Origin: Pelagibacterium lentulum
GTDB taxonomy: Bacteria; Pseudomonadota; Alphaproteobacteria; Rhizobiales; Devosiaceae
Reading direction: 5' to 3'
Assembly: GCF_003992625.1 (NCBI RefSeq)
Contig: NZ_RZMW01000029.1
Span: forward strand, 124,001 to 188,000
DNA: 64,000 bases
Notes under the pieces: generated by a model
Told to the model about the DNA's origin: nothing
What the model saw: the letters and a program-made list of their open reading frames with translations, nothing else
The model's database searches: none
Part shown: one piece after another, positions 27,330 through 36,742 of the stretch
Numbering within the stretch: the stretch's first letter is position 1
How the letters are laid out: every line of letters begins with the position of its first letter
Made by a program: the position numbers and the translations under genes

Positions 27330-28388
27330 TCAAGGTTGCGGTGCTGGCAGCCGGACGGGACCGCGAAGCGCCATTGCCGCCCCAGCCAGTATTCCCGCAA
27401 TCGCAACAAATGAGGTGAGGGCCAATGTGGAGAGGCCCGTAAGGCCCTGCCCTATCGAGCAGCCTAGCGCCAACGCCCCGCCACAGCCCATCAGCGCGCC
27501 GCCGAGCATATAGCGGATCATTGAGCGGGGGCGGGTGAAACCCTCGATTTTGGCGGTGCGGGTGAGCAGAGCGCTCGCAAGTGCTCCCAGGAACACGCCG
27601 ATCACAATTGCGACACCGAAGGAAAGCCGCGTGCCGGTTGCAAGCATTGCGTATTGGATCGCATCACCAATAGGCGCGATAAAGGTGAACGATGCCAAAG
27701 GCGTCGGATCGAAATCGTCATAGCCGAGAATGCCCGTTACATACCATCCAGCAGGGATCAGAATGCCAATGACGATACCGCTGGAAAGCGCCTTGGGATC
27801 GGCGCGAAACGCTGCGCTTTTCAGCGCGAACGCGGCAAGACCGCCAGAGACAAGAGCCACCAGCACCCAGCGCGCGATATTTGCGTCAACACCGAGCGCG
27901 CCGATCAGCCCCGGCAGATTGGCAGGACTAACACCAACGCCAGTGCTGGAAGCCGCGTTTCCTGCCACACGCAAGGGCGCGATGAGCCCGGTCAGCGTCA
28001 TGCCTGCCGCAAGCCCAAGGCACACAAGCACGAGAAACGAGCGCAGATTGCCTTGCCCCAAAAGAACCAGCGAACGTGCTCCGCAGCCGTTGGACATGAC
28101 CATCCCGTAACCGAAAAGCGCCCCACCCAGCACCACCATGGGTATCGAGAATGTGCCTTGCACATATAGCGACTGGGTTAGTGACATTGGCGTCAAGGCA
28201 TCAAGCATCTGACTGCCGAGGATCGCAACAGCACCGGCCAAGGCGAAAGCGCGAATCTTGCGTCCATCGCCCTCGACCCACCAGCCACGCAACCCGCTCA
28301 TCAGGCAAAAGCCGGTCAATTGTCCGCAAATGCCAAAGGCGAGGCCGATAATCAGCCCCGCCCAAAGCACGAGTTCACCAGTTGTCAT
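27330..28388 (-). CDS. YeeE/YedE family sulfur-compound transporter
   Basis: 352 residues, about ten membrane helices. Conserved cysteine motifs NGCGARSLVLLGQGN and LGCSIGQGLTGLS are the YeeE/YedE signature; these Cys move thiosulfate across the inner membrane in the characterised TsuA. The ends carry typical loop patterns. Within a sulfur-oxidation cluster (cytochrome c, FCSD, SoxYZ-like), so thiosulfate or a related sulfur compound is the likely cargo. Confidence 0.88.
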   Translation of the reverse strand: MTTGELVLWAGLIIGLAFGICGQLTGFCLMSGLRGWWVEGDGRKIRAFALAGAVAILGSQMLDALTPMSLTQSLYVQGTFSIPMVVLGGALFGYGMVMSNGCGARSLVLLGQGNLRSFLVLVCLGLAAGMTLTGLIAPLRVAGNAASSTGVGVSPANLPGLIGALGVDANIARWVLVALVSGGLAAFALKSAAFRADPKALSSGIVIGILIPAGWYVTGILGYDDFDPTPLASFTFIAPIGDAIQYAMLATGTRLSFGVAIVIGVFLGALASALLTRTAKIEGFTRPRSMIRYMLGGALMGCGGALALGCSIGQGLTGLSTLALTSFVAIAGILAGAAMALRGPVRLPAPQP

Positions 28389-28407
28389 CGCTTGGCTTTC
28401 CTATCGG

Positions 28408-29703
28408 TTATGCTGGCGATGACCCCCAGGTATCCTGGGTAATCGCGTCATACCAGCCAACCGCATAAATCGCTTCCCTGCGGCGGAAGTCCTCATCAGC
28501 ATCGGCCGGGCTGACACCGCCCGAGCCTTCAAGCGTGGTAATTGCACCATCCTCAACCCGATAGACCGCCGCAACCGAAATACCATATTCCGGTCCGATC
28601 AGGCTGTAGCAGGTGTTGGCCCAGGACGGCGTGCCAACATCTTCGCCCGCAAACGATGCCACGATTGCGGCCGCGGCGACCTTGCCTTGAGCATTGGCCG
28701 AAAAGCCGGATTTGGGCATTGGCGCTGCCACCGTTGCATCCCCAACCACATAGATATCGTCAACAAGCTGACTCTCAAAGGTGTCCGGCTTGATCGGCAC
28801 CCATCCACCTTCGTTGGTGACGCCTGCGGCATCGGCAATCGCACCGGCCTTTTGGGGCGGCACAATATTGATCACATCGCCACGGTGAATTTCACCGAAG
28901 GCGGTTTCCACTTCCATGGCCTCGGGGTCGACACGGATCACCTCCCCGTCATTGGACAGGCTCACCCATTCGATCATGTCGCCATAGAGCGCATCCCAAC
29001 CGGCCTGGAACAGCCCCTGCTTGGAAAACGCATCCTTGGAATCAAGCAGCAATATCTTGGAATTGGGCTTATTGTTCTTGAAGTAGTTTGCGATCATCGA
29101 GACCCGCTCATAGGGGCCGGGTGGACACCGGAACGGATCGGGTGGCGAGGAAAGGATGAAGGTGCCACCATCGTCCATCGCTTCAAGCTGGCTTTTCAGA
29201 AGCTGGGTCTGAGGACCTGCTTTCCAGGCATGTGGAATGATTTCCGCGGCCGCCTCGTCATAACCTTCGATCGCCCCCCAGCGCATATCGACACCAGGCG
29301 AGAGCAACAATTTGTCATATTCGATCACGTCACCTGAAGCGAGCGTAACGGTGTGGGCATCGCCGTCCACCCCTTCAGCCCAGCCGGTAACAAGGTTCAC
29401 ACCATACACATCAGTCAATTCATCGAAACTGTGGCCAATCGATTCAAATTCACGCAACCCGCCAAGATAAAGGTTGGAGAACGGGCAGGTATAAAACCGG
29501 CCCGACGCCTCGATCAGTGTGACATCGATATTGGGATTGGCGCGCTTGATATATTTAGCGGCTGTTGCGCCACCAAACCCACCACCCACAATCACCACGC
29601 GACCGGCAGCGCCTTGCGCGCGGCCAATCGAAGGCAACGAAAGAACGGGCGTTGCCAGCGCAACGGCACCCATCGATTTCAGGATTGAGCGTCTGTTAAT
29701 CAT
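28408..29703 (-). CDS. Flavocytochrome c sulfide dehydrogenase, flavoprotein subunit
   Basis: 431 residues. A Tat signal (RRSILKSMGAVALATP) is followed by an FAD-binding Rossmann motif VVIVGGGFGGATAAKYIK (about 36-53). Redox-active cysteines: FYTCPFSNLYLGG near residue 73 and a later ANTCYSLIGPEYG. These match the FccB/SoxF family, which oxidises sulfide to sulfur and passes electrons to a cytochrome c. The cytochrome gene lies upstream (14 bases) and is its likely partner. Confidence 0.92.
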   Translation of the reverse strand: MINRRSILKSMGAVALATPVLSLPSIGRAQGAAGRVVIVGGGFGGATAAKYIKRANPNIDVTLIEASGRFYTCPFSNLYLGGLREFESIGHSFDELTDVYGVNLVTGWAEGVDGDAHTVTLASGDVIEYDKLLLSPGVDMRWGAIEGYDEAAAEIIPHAWKAGPQTQLLKSQLEAMDDGGTFILSSPPDPFRCPPGPYERVSMIANYFKNNKPNSKILLLDSKDAFSKQGLFQAGWDALYGDMIEWVSLSNDGEVIRVDPEAMEVETAFGEIHRGDVINIVPPQKAGAIADAAGVTNEGGWVPIKPDTFESQLVDDIYVVGDATVAAPMPKSGFSANAQGKVAAAAIVASFAGEDVGTPSWANTCYSLIGPEYGISVAAVYRVEDGAITTLEGSGGVSPADADEDFRRREAIYAVGWYDAITQDTWGSSPA

Positions 29704-29717
29704 CTCGCATCCCCTTC

Positions 29718-30035
29718 TTACGGCTCGATTTCGGAAAAATAGTGGGCGAGAACCTCAAGCTCTTCATCGGTATAGCCGCGCGCAAGCCGGGTCATGACCG
29801 TCGCGCCGGGAATTTCACCGGCCTTGAACGCGTTGAGCTGAGCGATCAGCACAGCATAGGGCTGGCCGGCAATCGAGGGAATCGAACCAGGGGATACCCC
29901 ATCGGTTCCATGACAGCTCGCACAAGGACCGGCGAGCAATGCGCCATTGTCCTGAGCTTGCGCCACTCCGGAAAATGCAGAGATGGCCAGCGTCGCGGCC
30001 ATAAGGCCGGTGGCCATCAAACGGGATTTTCGCAT
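29718..30035 (-). CDS. Periplasmic class I c-type cytochrome (FCSD partner)
   Basis: 105 residues from the ATG at 30035 preceded by AGGAGGG (9 bases). Sec signal peptide to about residue 28, heme motif CASCH at 38-42, distal Met in GATVMTRLARG. The same size as the small FccA/SoxE-type subunit. It likely takes electrons from the FCSD flavoprotein encoded 14 bases downstream. First gene of the sulfur operon. Confidence 0.9.
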   Translation of the reverse strand: MRKSRLMATGLMAATLAISAFSGVAQAQDNGALLAGPCASCHGTDGVSPGSIPSIAGQPYAVLIAQLNAFKAGEIPGATVMTRLARGYTDEELEVLAHYFSEIEP

Positions 30036-30063
30036 GTTATCGTCCCTCCTCCCTTTCATAAAA

Positions 30064-30076
30064 GGGCAATTTGCCC
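30064..30076. promoter_or_regulatory. Perfect palindrome upstream of the sulfur operon
   Basis: GGGCAATTTGCCC, 6+1+6, with AAA and CCTTT flanks, lies 28 bases ahead of the cytochrome start codon. It could be an operator for a sulfur-responsive repressor (for example ArsR-type), but no regulator gene is next to it. It could also be chance. Confidence 0.35.
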
Positions 30077-30236
30077 CCTTTGTTCGTTTGAAAAACAAGG
30101 TGCCATATTTTGCGTACAAATGACTAGTGCCAAACAGGAAGTGTTGTTTCGCCAAACGGCTGAAAGCGCAAACGAAATGCCATGAACCTTCAAAGCCGGG
30201 CAAGCCCATGCTCATCGAGTGCCCGGTGTCGTACCG

Positions 30237-31877
30237 CTACTCGTCGGGTGTCGACTTGAGCCGTGACTCTCGCAAGACTCCCATGTCGTCGAGAATGGGA
30301 TAAGCTACTGAAATCAGATGCGCATTAACGCGCTTGAGATCGCGCAATATATCCAGATGCAAACCTGACGTTTCAATGGTCTCGGTCTTGTGGGCACGCA
30401 GGCGTTCCAGATGGCGCTCCGCCGATTCCGCTTCCATCCGACGAACCTCAACCTTGCAACCGACAAGTTTGCGCGCGAGATCGGTATCTCTGGTCAAAAA
30501 CACGCTCTGGGACATCTGAAGAACCTCCAGTGTGCGACTGTAAAATTCGACGATCTCCGCAAGACCCTCTTCGGAAAACGTCAATCTGCGCTTGGACTTT
30601 TTCGCGGCCAGATCCGAAAGACCGCTATCGATGATGTCGCCGATATGCTCCAGATTGACCGCATAGGACATGATCTCGGTCGCACGCTGCATATCCTGGT
30701 CGTCCAGCCCTTCCCGGCCAAGCCTTGCTAGATAAGTCTTGATCGCGAACTGAACCTTGTCGATTTCATCCTCGATAGCAGCCAGTTCGCTGCGCAAGGC
30801 AGGATCGGAGCTATGCAGCGCTTTCAGGCTGCCTTCGAGCATATCGCGCACCATGTCGCCCAGTCGCAACGTCTCCCGCGCTGCTGCGCTAAGGGCAATG
30901 GCAGGTGAGCTTAAAGCGCTTTCGTCGAGATAGCGCGGGCCTTTAACGGTATCTTCCACGCTCGGCATCAGCTTTGCAACGAGCCTGGTAATGGGACCAA
31001 GAAGCGGCAGCGCGACAATCAGGAGAACAAGCGAAAATCCTATATGGGCCGATAGTGCGAGATGGCCTGTGTCAGGCCAGATATTAGAAAATAGGGGCGC
31101 CACGTACCCCGCAACTATTGTCAAGGCGACCGCCCCGATCAACCGAATGGCCAGATTGGTCAGCGCCAACCGCCGCGCCTCCACGCCCTCTTTCATGACT
31201 GCAAGATAGGGCGGAATTGCACCGCCGAGATTTGCGCCAGCGACAAGGACCAGTGCCAAAGCTGGCGGGATGATGTCGGCCTGCCCCAACAGCACGACAA
31301 AAAGTACGATTGCCAGGCTGGACGAGGCCATGAACGCCATGCCCGTTGCAAAAAGCAGCGCAAAGACCGGTGCTTGATCGAGGCTGGAAAGCAGGAAGAC
31401 AACGACCTCGGACTCGCGGACAGGCTCTGTTGCGTTGCCCAACAAGCTGAGGGCCAGCAGCATAAGCCCGAGCCCCAGAATTGCCCGCCCGACACCCTTG
31501 CCCATGGCGTAGTTGCTGCGGGAAAAGACCACAACTCCCGTCAAAATGAGCAGTGGAGACAGCCAACTCAGATCGAGCGAGAGGATCAATGCGGTCAGAC
31601 TTGTGCCCACATTGGCACCCAGCATGATGGCTTGAGCCATTATTCCGCTGAGCAGATCGCGAGCAGCGAACGATGCGGTGATCACCGCAGTCGCCGTGCT
31701 CGATTGCACAGCAAGCGTGGCCAGGAGACCCACAAGCACTGCCGAAAACCGGTTGGACGTGCTCCGCCCAATCCAATAGCGCAATTGCGTTCCGAACGCC
31801 CGGAGCATACCGGTCTTGATAAGCCGCAGCCCCCACAGCAGCAGCGCACCGGCACCCAATAACTCCAGCAAAATCAA
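30237..31877 (-). CDS. Na/Pi cotransporter with PhoU-like tail
   Basis: About 546 residues. Two Na_Pi_cotrans repeats: the first has the intact QSS motif in VQSSTATAVI; in the second the Gln is replaced (FMASSSLAIVLF). The C-terminal 200 residues are PhoU-like (helical bundle, VNLEHIGDIIDSGLSDL). Start is uncertain: a TTG at 31877 right before the first membrane helix is my choice; the frame is open to 32027. GGAGG occurs upstream but too far. Imports phosphate, or another anion, with sodium. Confidence 0.85.
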   Translation of the reverse strand: MILLELLGAGALLLWGLRLIKTGMLRAFGTQLRYWIGRSTSNRFSAVLVGLLATLAVQSSTATAVITASFAARDLLSGIMAQAIMLGANVGTSLTALILSLDLSWLSPLLILTGVVVFSRSNYAMGKGVGRAILGLGLMLLALSLLGNATEPVRESEVVVFLLSSLDQAPVFALLFATGMAFMASSSLAIVLFVVLLGQADIIPPALALVLVAGANLGGAIPPYLAVMKEGVEARRLALTNLAIRLIGAVALTIVAGYVAPLFSNIWPDTGHLALSAHIGFSLVLLIVALPLLGPITRLVAKLMPSVEDTVKGPRYLDESALSSPAIALSAAARETLRLGDMVRDMLEGSLKALHSSDPALRSELAAIEDEIDKVQFAIKTYLARLGREGLDDQDMQRATEIMSYAVNLEHIGDIIDSGLSDLAAKKSKRRLTFSEEGLAEIVEFYSRTLEVLQMSQSVFLTRDTDLARKLVGCKVEVRRMEAESAERHLERLRAHKTETIETSGLHLDILRDLKRVNAHLISVAYPILDDMGVLRESRLKSTPDE

Positions 31878-32253
31878 AGTTGAGGCGATTTTTGTCCCTC
31901 CAGAGAACTGTTCTTGTTTCTTTTGTCTCGAGGTTTGCAGGCCTTGTGCATGTCGATGCGCAATCGACTTGGCAGCAGGTCCAACCTTCCCTTTCGCAAG
32001 GCGTATTTGGCCCTGCCGCGCGTGCATCAGTCAAGCACGATGATGGCATTGGCACTATTGCACATGCTTTTTTGCTGTGAATTGGATACACAGCTTTGCA
32101 CGACTGCCATGCGGAACTCCGCTCCGTTTTTCTTCGACTTGCTGACCAAGACCATGCGTTCCGCATGGGCCGGCCCTCTGCGCTTGCGTAAGGCAGAGCA
32201 ACTCGCATAAGAGGCGAAAGCCAATCGGCTTCTGGTCGCCCAGCCGGGATGCG
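31878..32253. other. Intergenic region before the Na/Pi gene
   Basis: Part of this may code for an N-terminal extension of the Na/Pi protein (frame open to 32027). The rest has no gene I trust. A hairpin CCATGC/GCATGG (32152-32168) and a near-palindrome TGTGAATTGGATACACA (about 32076-32092) are present; the second may be an operator. No other feature seen. Confidence 0.3.
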
Positions 32254-33327
32254 TCAGGCCGAGTTGCCAGAACGAAATGCGCGACCGACCTGAGCGAAAA
32301 GTTCAAGGTCATAGCGGGAGTCTTTAAGCCCGGTCTTGGGCGGCTGACCCGTAGCGACGCTGTGATGGAAAGCGTCAAGCTCGACCATGAACGCATCCTT
32401 GTAAAACGGCCCTACAATTTCAGTCCGGGTTTCGTTGAGCCCCGATGTCGTGATTTCCAGTTGTGTGGGTAAGTGCCGGATATAGGGCGTGTCGTAATTG
32501 ATCGCGAAGCGCTGGTTTTGGGTAAGCACCTCGATACCGGAATCAAAGCGCGCAACGTCTGAAATTACCGCCTCATAGCTGGCCGTAAAATGCCCATAGT
32601 CGAACCAGACCAGCACCGTTTCCCCGCCATGCTGTCGTGCGGCAGCGACATTCAATGGCATGCCAATTAGCTCACGCATGGCCGAAAAACTATGCGAGGC
32701 AAGACCGGTCAAAACCTGGTAAGCGCGCAGGGCGTCGGGGGGCGCATCCTCGCCAATCGCCGCGCGCAGCATCGATTGAGTGCGGGCCCGGCCAATGTCT
32801 ATCTCATTGTGCGAGATGTCGTTCCCACGCAGTACGGGACGCGTCTGATCGACGAAAAACTGACTTTCGCGAATTATGTCGCGAATACGGACATGCCGGA
32901 TAGCGGTGTTGGTCGGCATATGATCCTTCAGCGCCAGAAACGCCGGTGCGTAACGTCGCATATAGCCGACAAAAACGGTCCGGTCGTTGCCTTCGTCAAG
33001 GTCCAACAGCGGACCGATCTGATCGAGATTCAGACATACCGGCTTTTCGACAAAGACGTGCTTTCGAGCCCTTATCGCGGCCGCCAGCAGATCGGCATGG
33101 AGATGGTCGGGGGTGAGAATGAAAACGGCATCAATGTCGGGATCGGAGAGGATGTCGTCTGCCGTTGCGACAGTTCTTGCTCCGTAACGCGCAGCCATCG
33201 CTTCGGTCAGATTTGGCGAAATATCGCTGACCGCCGAAATCGCAAACCGCTTGTCGTCAGCCAGAAGCGGCAAATGCATCAATTGAGCGACTTCGCCCAA
33301 CCCGATCAGCCCCACCCGCAATATCAT
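32254..33327 (-). CDS. Gfo/Idh/MocA family oxidoreductase
   Basis: 357 residues. NAD(P)-binding GLIGLGEVAQLMHLPLL at the N-terminus and the signature VFVEKPVCLN around residue 93. Probably oxidises a sugar or inositol derivative. Last gene of the sugar operon, overlapping the isomerase stop by 4 bases. Confidence 0.88.
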   Translation of the reverse strand: MILRVGLIGLGEVAQLMHLPLLADDKRFAISAVSDISPNLTEAMAARYGARTVATADDILSDPDIDAVFILTPDHLHADLLAAAIRARKHVFVEKPVCLNLDQIGPLLDLDEGNDRTVFVGYMRRYAPAFLALKDHMPTNTAIRHVRIRDIIRESQFFVDQTRPVLRGNDISHNEIDIGRARTQSMLRAAIGEDAPPDALRAYQVLTGLASHSFSAMRELIGMPLNVAAARQHGGETVLVWFDYGHFTASYEAVISDVARFDSGIEVLTQNQRFAINYDTPYIRHLPTQLEITTSGLNETRTEIVGPFYKDAFMVELDAFHHSVATGQPPKTGLKDSRYDLELFAQVGRAFRSGNSA

Positions 33328-34193
33328 TGTGCGGCCTTCTCAATGAGATCAGCGAGAAATTCGATATTGCGACGCGCAAGGCGGTGCGGTTCGAGTGCCG
33401 GATCGTCAGATGGGTCCTGTTCCACGACAACAGGCCCCGAAAAGCCGCGCGTTTCGAGCATGTCCATCACTGCGCCGATATCGATAACGCCATCGGGCAA
33501 GGGGCACATTACACCCCTGGCAAAGGATTTCCGGACGCCCAACGTTCCATCGAGAACCTGCTGGCGAACGGCTGCATCGACATTCTTGAGGTGCATGTAG
33601 GCGATGCGCTCCCAGACCTTTTCCATATAGGCCAGCGGATCCTGATCCCAGAACGCGTGATGGCCCGTATCGAAACACAATGATATATCTGTGCCATCAA
33701 GAAGGCGGTCGATCTGGTGTTCGTGCTCGATTGCGGTCGCAACATGGGGATGGAATGAAACCGTCAGGCCATGCTCGCCTTCTATGCGCTTGCGGGCTTC
33801 CTCGATCGTTCCAAGCATCGCGCGCCAGCCCTGGGCATCGAGATCCCCGATCGCATCGTCTGGATAAACATTGCCTTCATCCATAAGCACCAGATGACTG
33901 GCTCCTGCCCCGCGCAAAAGCGCCGCCAGTTCATCAAGCGTGCGGAACAGATCGTTGGCGCTATCGGGCACTGAAAAGGTATGGACATGCACGCTGCCAA
34001 CGAGCGACAGCTTGCGGCGTTCAAGCGTTTCGACAAGCTCGCCTGCATCTGTCGGCAGGAAACCGAACGGTCCCAACTCCGTGGCGTGATAGCCTGCGGC
34101 AACAAGCTGGTCGAGATATTGGTCTGGCGTGAAGCGGTTGTTCTCGGGATAAAAGATTCCCCACGAACAAGGGGCATTTGCGATCAGTGTCAT
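33324..34193 (-). CDS. Sugar phosphate isomerase/epimerase (TIM barrel)
   Basis: 289 residues of the xylose-isomerase-like AP-endonuclease-2 fold (IolE/inosose-dehydratase-like). Metal/substrate residues appear in SFHPHVATAIEHEHQ, CFDTGHHAFWDQDP, MHLKNVD and VVEQDPSDDP. Overlaps PHP and Gfo/Idh genes by 4 bases on each side. Substrate unknown. Confidence 0.88.
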   Translation of the reverse strand: MTLIANAPCSWGIFYPENNRFTPDQYLDQLVAAGYHATELGPFGFLPTDAGELVETLERRKLSLVGSVHVHTFSVPDSANDLFRTLDELAALLRGAGASHLVLMDEGNVYPDDAIGDLDAQGWRAMLGTIEEARKRIEGEHGLTVSFHPHVATAIEHEHQIDRLLDGTDISLCFDTGHHAFWDQDPLAYMEKVWERIAYMHLKNVDAAVRQQVLDGTLGVRKSFARGVMCPLPDGVIDIGAVMDMLETRGFSGPVVVEQDPSDDPALEPHRLARRNIEFLADLIEKAAQ

Positions 34194-35605
34194 GGCTCCA
34201 CATTTTCAAAATAGACAGGATTGGACAAGGCGCGCCGGATTGGCTGCGCAGCGACGATTTCTTCGGTCAGGCCGAAGGGAAGTGGCCCTGGCCGAATCGC
34301 GGCGAGCAACGCCTCAAGCAGGACATCGCGAGAGGCACCGGCGACGATTTCGCAACGCAGGAAGCGCTTGGGCGCGCCCTGCCAGGTCAGCACAATGTCT
34401 TCGCCTTCAATGGCAAATCTCGACAGTTCGCCATCGGCATCCAGCAGCACGAGTTCATCGCCCGATGCGCCGCGTATTTCGATCTCTGCCTTCGCCTCGC
34501 GGGCAGGCAATACCGATCCCATAGGCTGACCGTTGACCGAAAGACTGAGATGCGGGCCGGACGGGCTTTCGGTGACATATCCCCTGCCCGCCTTCATGGC
34601 CGCCAAAACGGCATGTTCGGACAGTTCCTCGAGCCAGAGAACGGTGGTCGGTCGCGCCAGCACCAACGGCCCTTCGGGCCTAAGCTCGGCAGGTTGATGA
34701 TAATCAGACCCGCCGATGGCCGACAGCCGCAGTCCCGATGCCAGCCGCTTCTGGTAACGTTCAAGCGAAATCCAGTTCCAGGCCAGCCATGTGGATTGCC
34801 AGACTTCCATCAAATCGGCATCAGGAAACGCGTAATCCCATGGAATGTCCGGCTTGTCGTGATTGATCGACAGCAACCCGCCGGCCTTGTGGACCATATC
34901 GGATAGCGTATGCGCGTGGCCGGGCAGCGTCATGCGGAAATCGATCCAGCTATCGGTGCCAAAAACATTGGCATGCCCGATAGCCGTGGTCACTTCCATT
35001 GCCCGAACAAAGACGAGATCGGGCGAGGATGCGGGGTGAAAATACCGGCGCTGGGTGATGGTGTTGTGGTCGGCGATCGCGAGAAAATCGAGCCCCGCCT
35101 GTTTGGCCGCAGCGTGCAAGGTTTCAGGCGATCCCTTCGCGTCCGAATGAAATGTATGGCAATGCAGGTCGCCCTTGTACCAACCTTTTCCGGGACGCAC
35201 CGGTTCTGTCCGCACCGGCTGGGGCGCGATTTCGCGCTCGCCCGCCTCCAGGGCAATCGTGAGTTCAACGGTCGCGCCCTTGAGCGGCACCTTGTAAAGT
35301 CCCAGAACGACGTTCCATTGGCCAGCAGGGATTGGCCCATGCACATAGCCCGGCGTCGCATCGTCGGTCGCAATGAAAAACCGGTCCCTTGCCCCCCCGC
35401 TCCATCCCCGGAACCCTTCCGCGCTTGGATAAGCGGTCGCCCGGCAATCGAAACAGCCCAGATCGATGATGCAATCGGGTGCCTTGGGATAGGCAAGTGT
35501 CACATCGATCCGGGTCGTGCCGGCGGGCACAGTAAAGGGCACGTAAAAGTAAGGATCTCGCGCTTGATCCTCGGGCGTTACATGCACCACTTCACGCCGT
35601 GCCAC
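34190..35605 (-). CDS. CehA/McbA-type PHP metallohydrolase
   Basis: 471 residues. After an N-terminal beta-rich domain (about 1-140) comes a PHP catalytic domain: KGDLHCHTFHSDAKGSPETL (about 144-163), then IADHNTITQRRYF, and a late GGSDYHQPAEL. PHP proteins of this type act on phosphoesters or other esters, with divalent metals. No signal peptide. In the sugar operon after the ATPase gene; it may process an imported ester or phosphorylated sugar. Confidence 0.85.
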   Translation of the reverse strand: MARREVVHVTPEDQARDPYFYVPFTVPAGTTRIDVTLAYPKAPDCIIDLGCFDCRATAYPSAEGFRGWSGGARDRFFIATDDATPGYVHGPIPAGQWNVVLGLYKVPLKGATVELTIALEAGEREIAPQPVRTEPVRPGKGWYKGDLHCHTFHSDAKGSPETLHAAAKQAGLDFLAIADHNTITQRRYFHPASSPDLVFVRAMEVTTAIGHANVFGTDSWIDFRMTLPGHAHTLSDMVHKAGGLLSINHDKPDIPWDYAFPDADLMEVWQSTWLAWNWISLERYQKRLASGLRLSAIGGSDYHQPAELRPEGPLVLARPTTVLWLEELSEHAVLAAMKAGRGYVTESPSGPHLSLSVNGQPMGSVLPAREAKAEIEIRGASGDELVLLDADGELSRFAIEGEDIVLTWQGAPKRFLRCEIVAGASRDVLLEALLAAIRPGPLPFGLTEEIVAAQPIRRALSNPVYFENVEP

Positions 35606-35608
35606 GGA

Positions 35609-36712
35609 CTATTCCCCGTCGAACGGCAGACGCAGACCATCTGCATCGAAAAGGTGGACATGCCGGGCTTCAAAAGCCAGAGACACGTTCTGTTCGAGCC
35701 TGATTTCGTCGTCAGTGAAAATGCGGGCGGTAAACCGCGCAGCATCCGCGCGTTCTAGCGTTACCAGCGATTCCGGTCCCATATTTTCATTGGCAAACAG
35801 CTTGCCCGAGATCGTGTTGGATTCTCCGCCCGCCGCGATGTGGAGATGTTCGGGGCGCACACCCAGCGTCAAGGTCTTGCCGGTCTCCAATGCCTTGGCG
35901 GCCCTTGCGGAAACGGGCAGCGGGTCCATGGAAAGGCCGTCAGCACGTATGGAGATCCCGCCATCGGCAATCATGGCCTCCACAGGCAAAAGGTTCATGG
36001 GCGGATTGCCCACGAAATTGGCAACAAAGGTCGTTGCCGGGCGGCGATAGATTTCAATCGGCGGCGCATATTGCACAATCTCGCCTTCGTTCATCACCGC
36101 GATACGGGTTGCCAGCGCCATGGCCTCAGCCTGATCGTGCGTCACATAAACCGCAGTCATGCCCATGTCGCGCTGCAGGTGGTTGAGGAACCCGCGCGCC
36201 TCGAGCCGCAATTTGGCATCGAGATTGGAAAGCGGCTCATCGAACAGATAGACCTTGCTTGGATAAACAAGCGCGCGCGCGAGCGAAGTGCGTTGCTGCT
36301 GTCCGCCCGAAATCTGGGCCGGGACCCGTTCGAGCAAGTGGCCGATTTTGAGAACGTCAGCCACTTCCTGCGCACGCTTGTGGCGGTTTTGTTCGCTTTC
36401 GCCGCGCACCTTGAGCGGATAGGCGATATTGTCGGCAAGGTTCATGTGCGGATACAGCGCATAATCCTGAAAAACCATCGAGATCTGGCGGTCCTTGGGG
36501 TGCTTGAACGTAACGTCGCTCTCGCCAATCTCGATGCTGCCGCTGGTTGGAGTTTCCAACCCCGCGATCATCCGCAGGCTCGTGGTCTTGCCGCAACCTG
36601 AAGGGCCAAGCAAGCAGACGAATTCGCCGTCACCGATCTCGAGCGACATATCCTTGACCGCGACGAACTCGCCAAAGGACTTGCTGACATTTTTGAACTG
36701 GACTGAAGCCAT
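35609..36712 (-). CDS. Carbohydrate ABC transporter ATPase (UgpC/MalK-like)
   Basis: 367 residues. Walker A GPSGCGKTTSLRM, signature ISGGQQQRTSLARALVY, Walker B VYLFDEPLSNLD and the H-loop VYVTHDQAEAMAL. The C-terminal TOBE-like regulatory domain is MalK-type. Couples ATP hydrolysis to import via the two permeases. Confidence 0.95.
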   Translation of the reverse strand: MASVQFKNVSKSFGEFVAVKDMSLEIGDGEFVCLLGPSGCGKTTSLRMIAGLETPTSGSIEIGESDVTFKHPKDRQISMVFQDYALYPHMNLADNIAYPLKVRGESEQNRHKRAQEVADVLKIGHLLERVPAQISGGQQQRTSLARALVYPSKVYLFDEPLSNLDAKLRLEARGFLNHLQRDMGMTAVYVTHDQAEAMALATRIAVMNEGEIVQYAPPIEIYRRPATTFVANFVGNPPMNLLPVEAMIADGGISIRADGLSMDPLPVSARAAKALETGKTLTLGVRPEHLHIAAGGESNTISGKLFANENMGPESLVTLERADAARFTARIFTDDEIRLEQNVSLAFEARHVHLFDADGLRLPFDGE

Positions 36713-36742
36713 TGTCTTGAATTCTCTGAAATTGTTGGGAGA

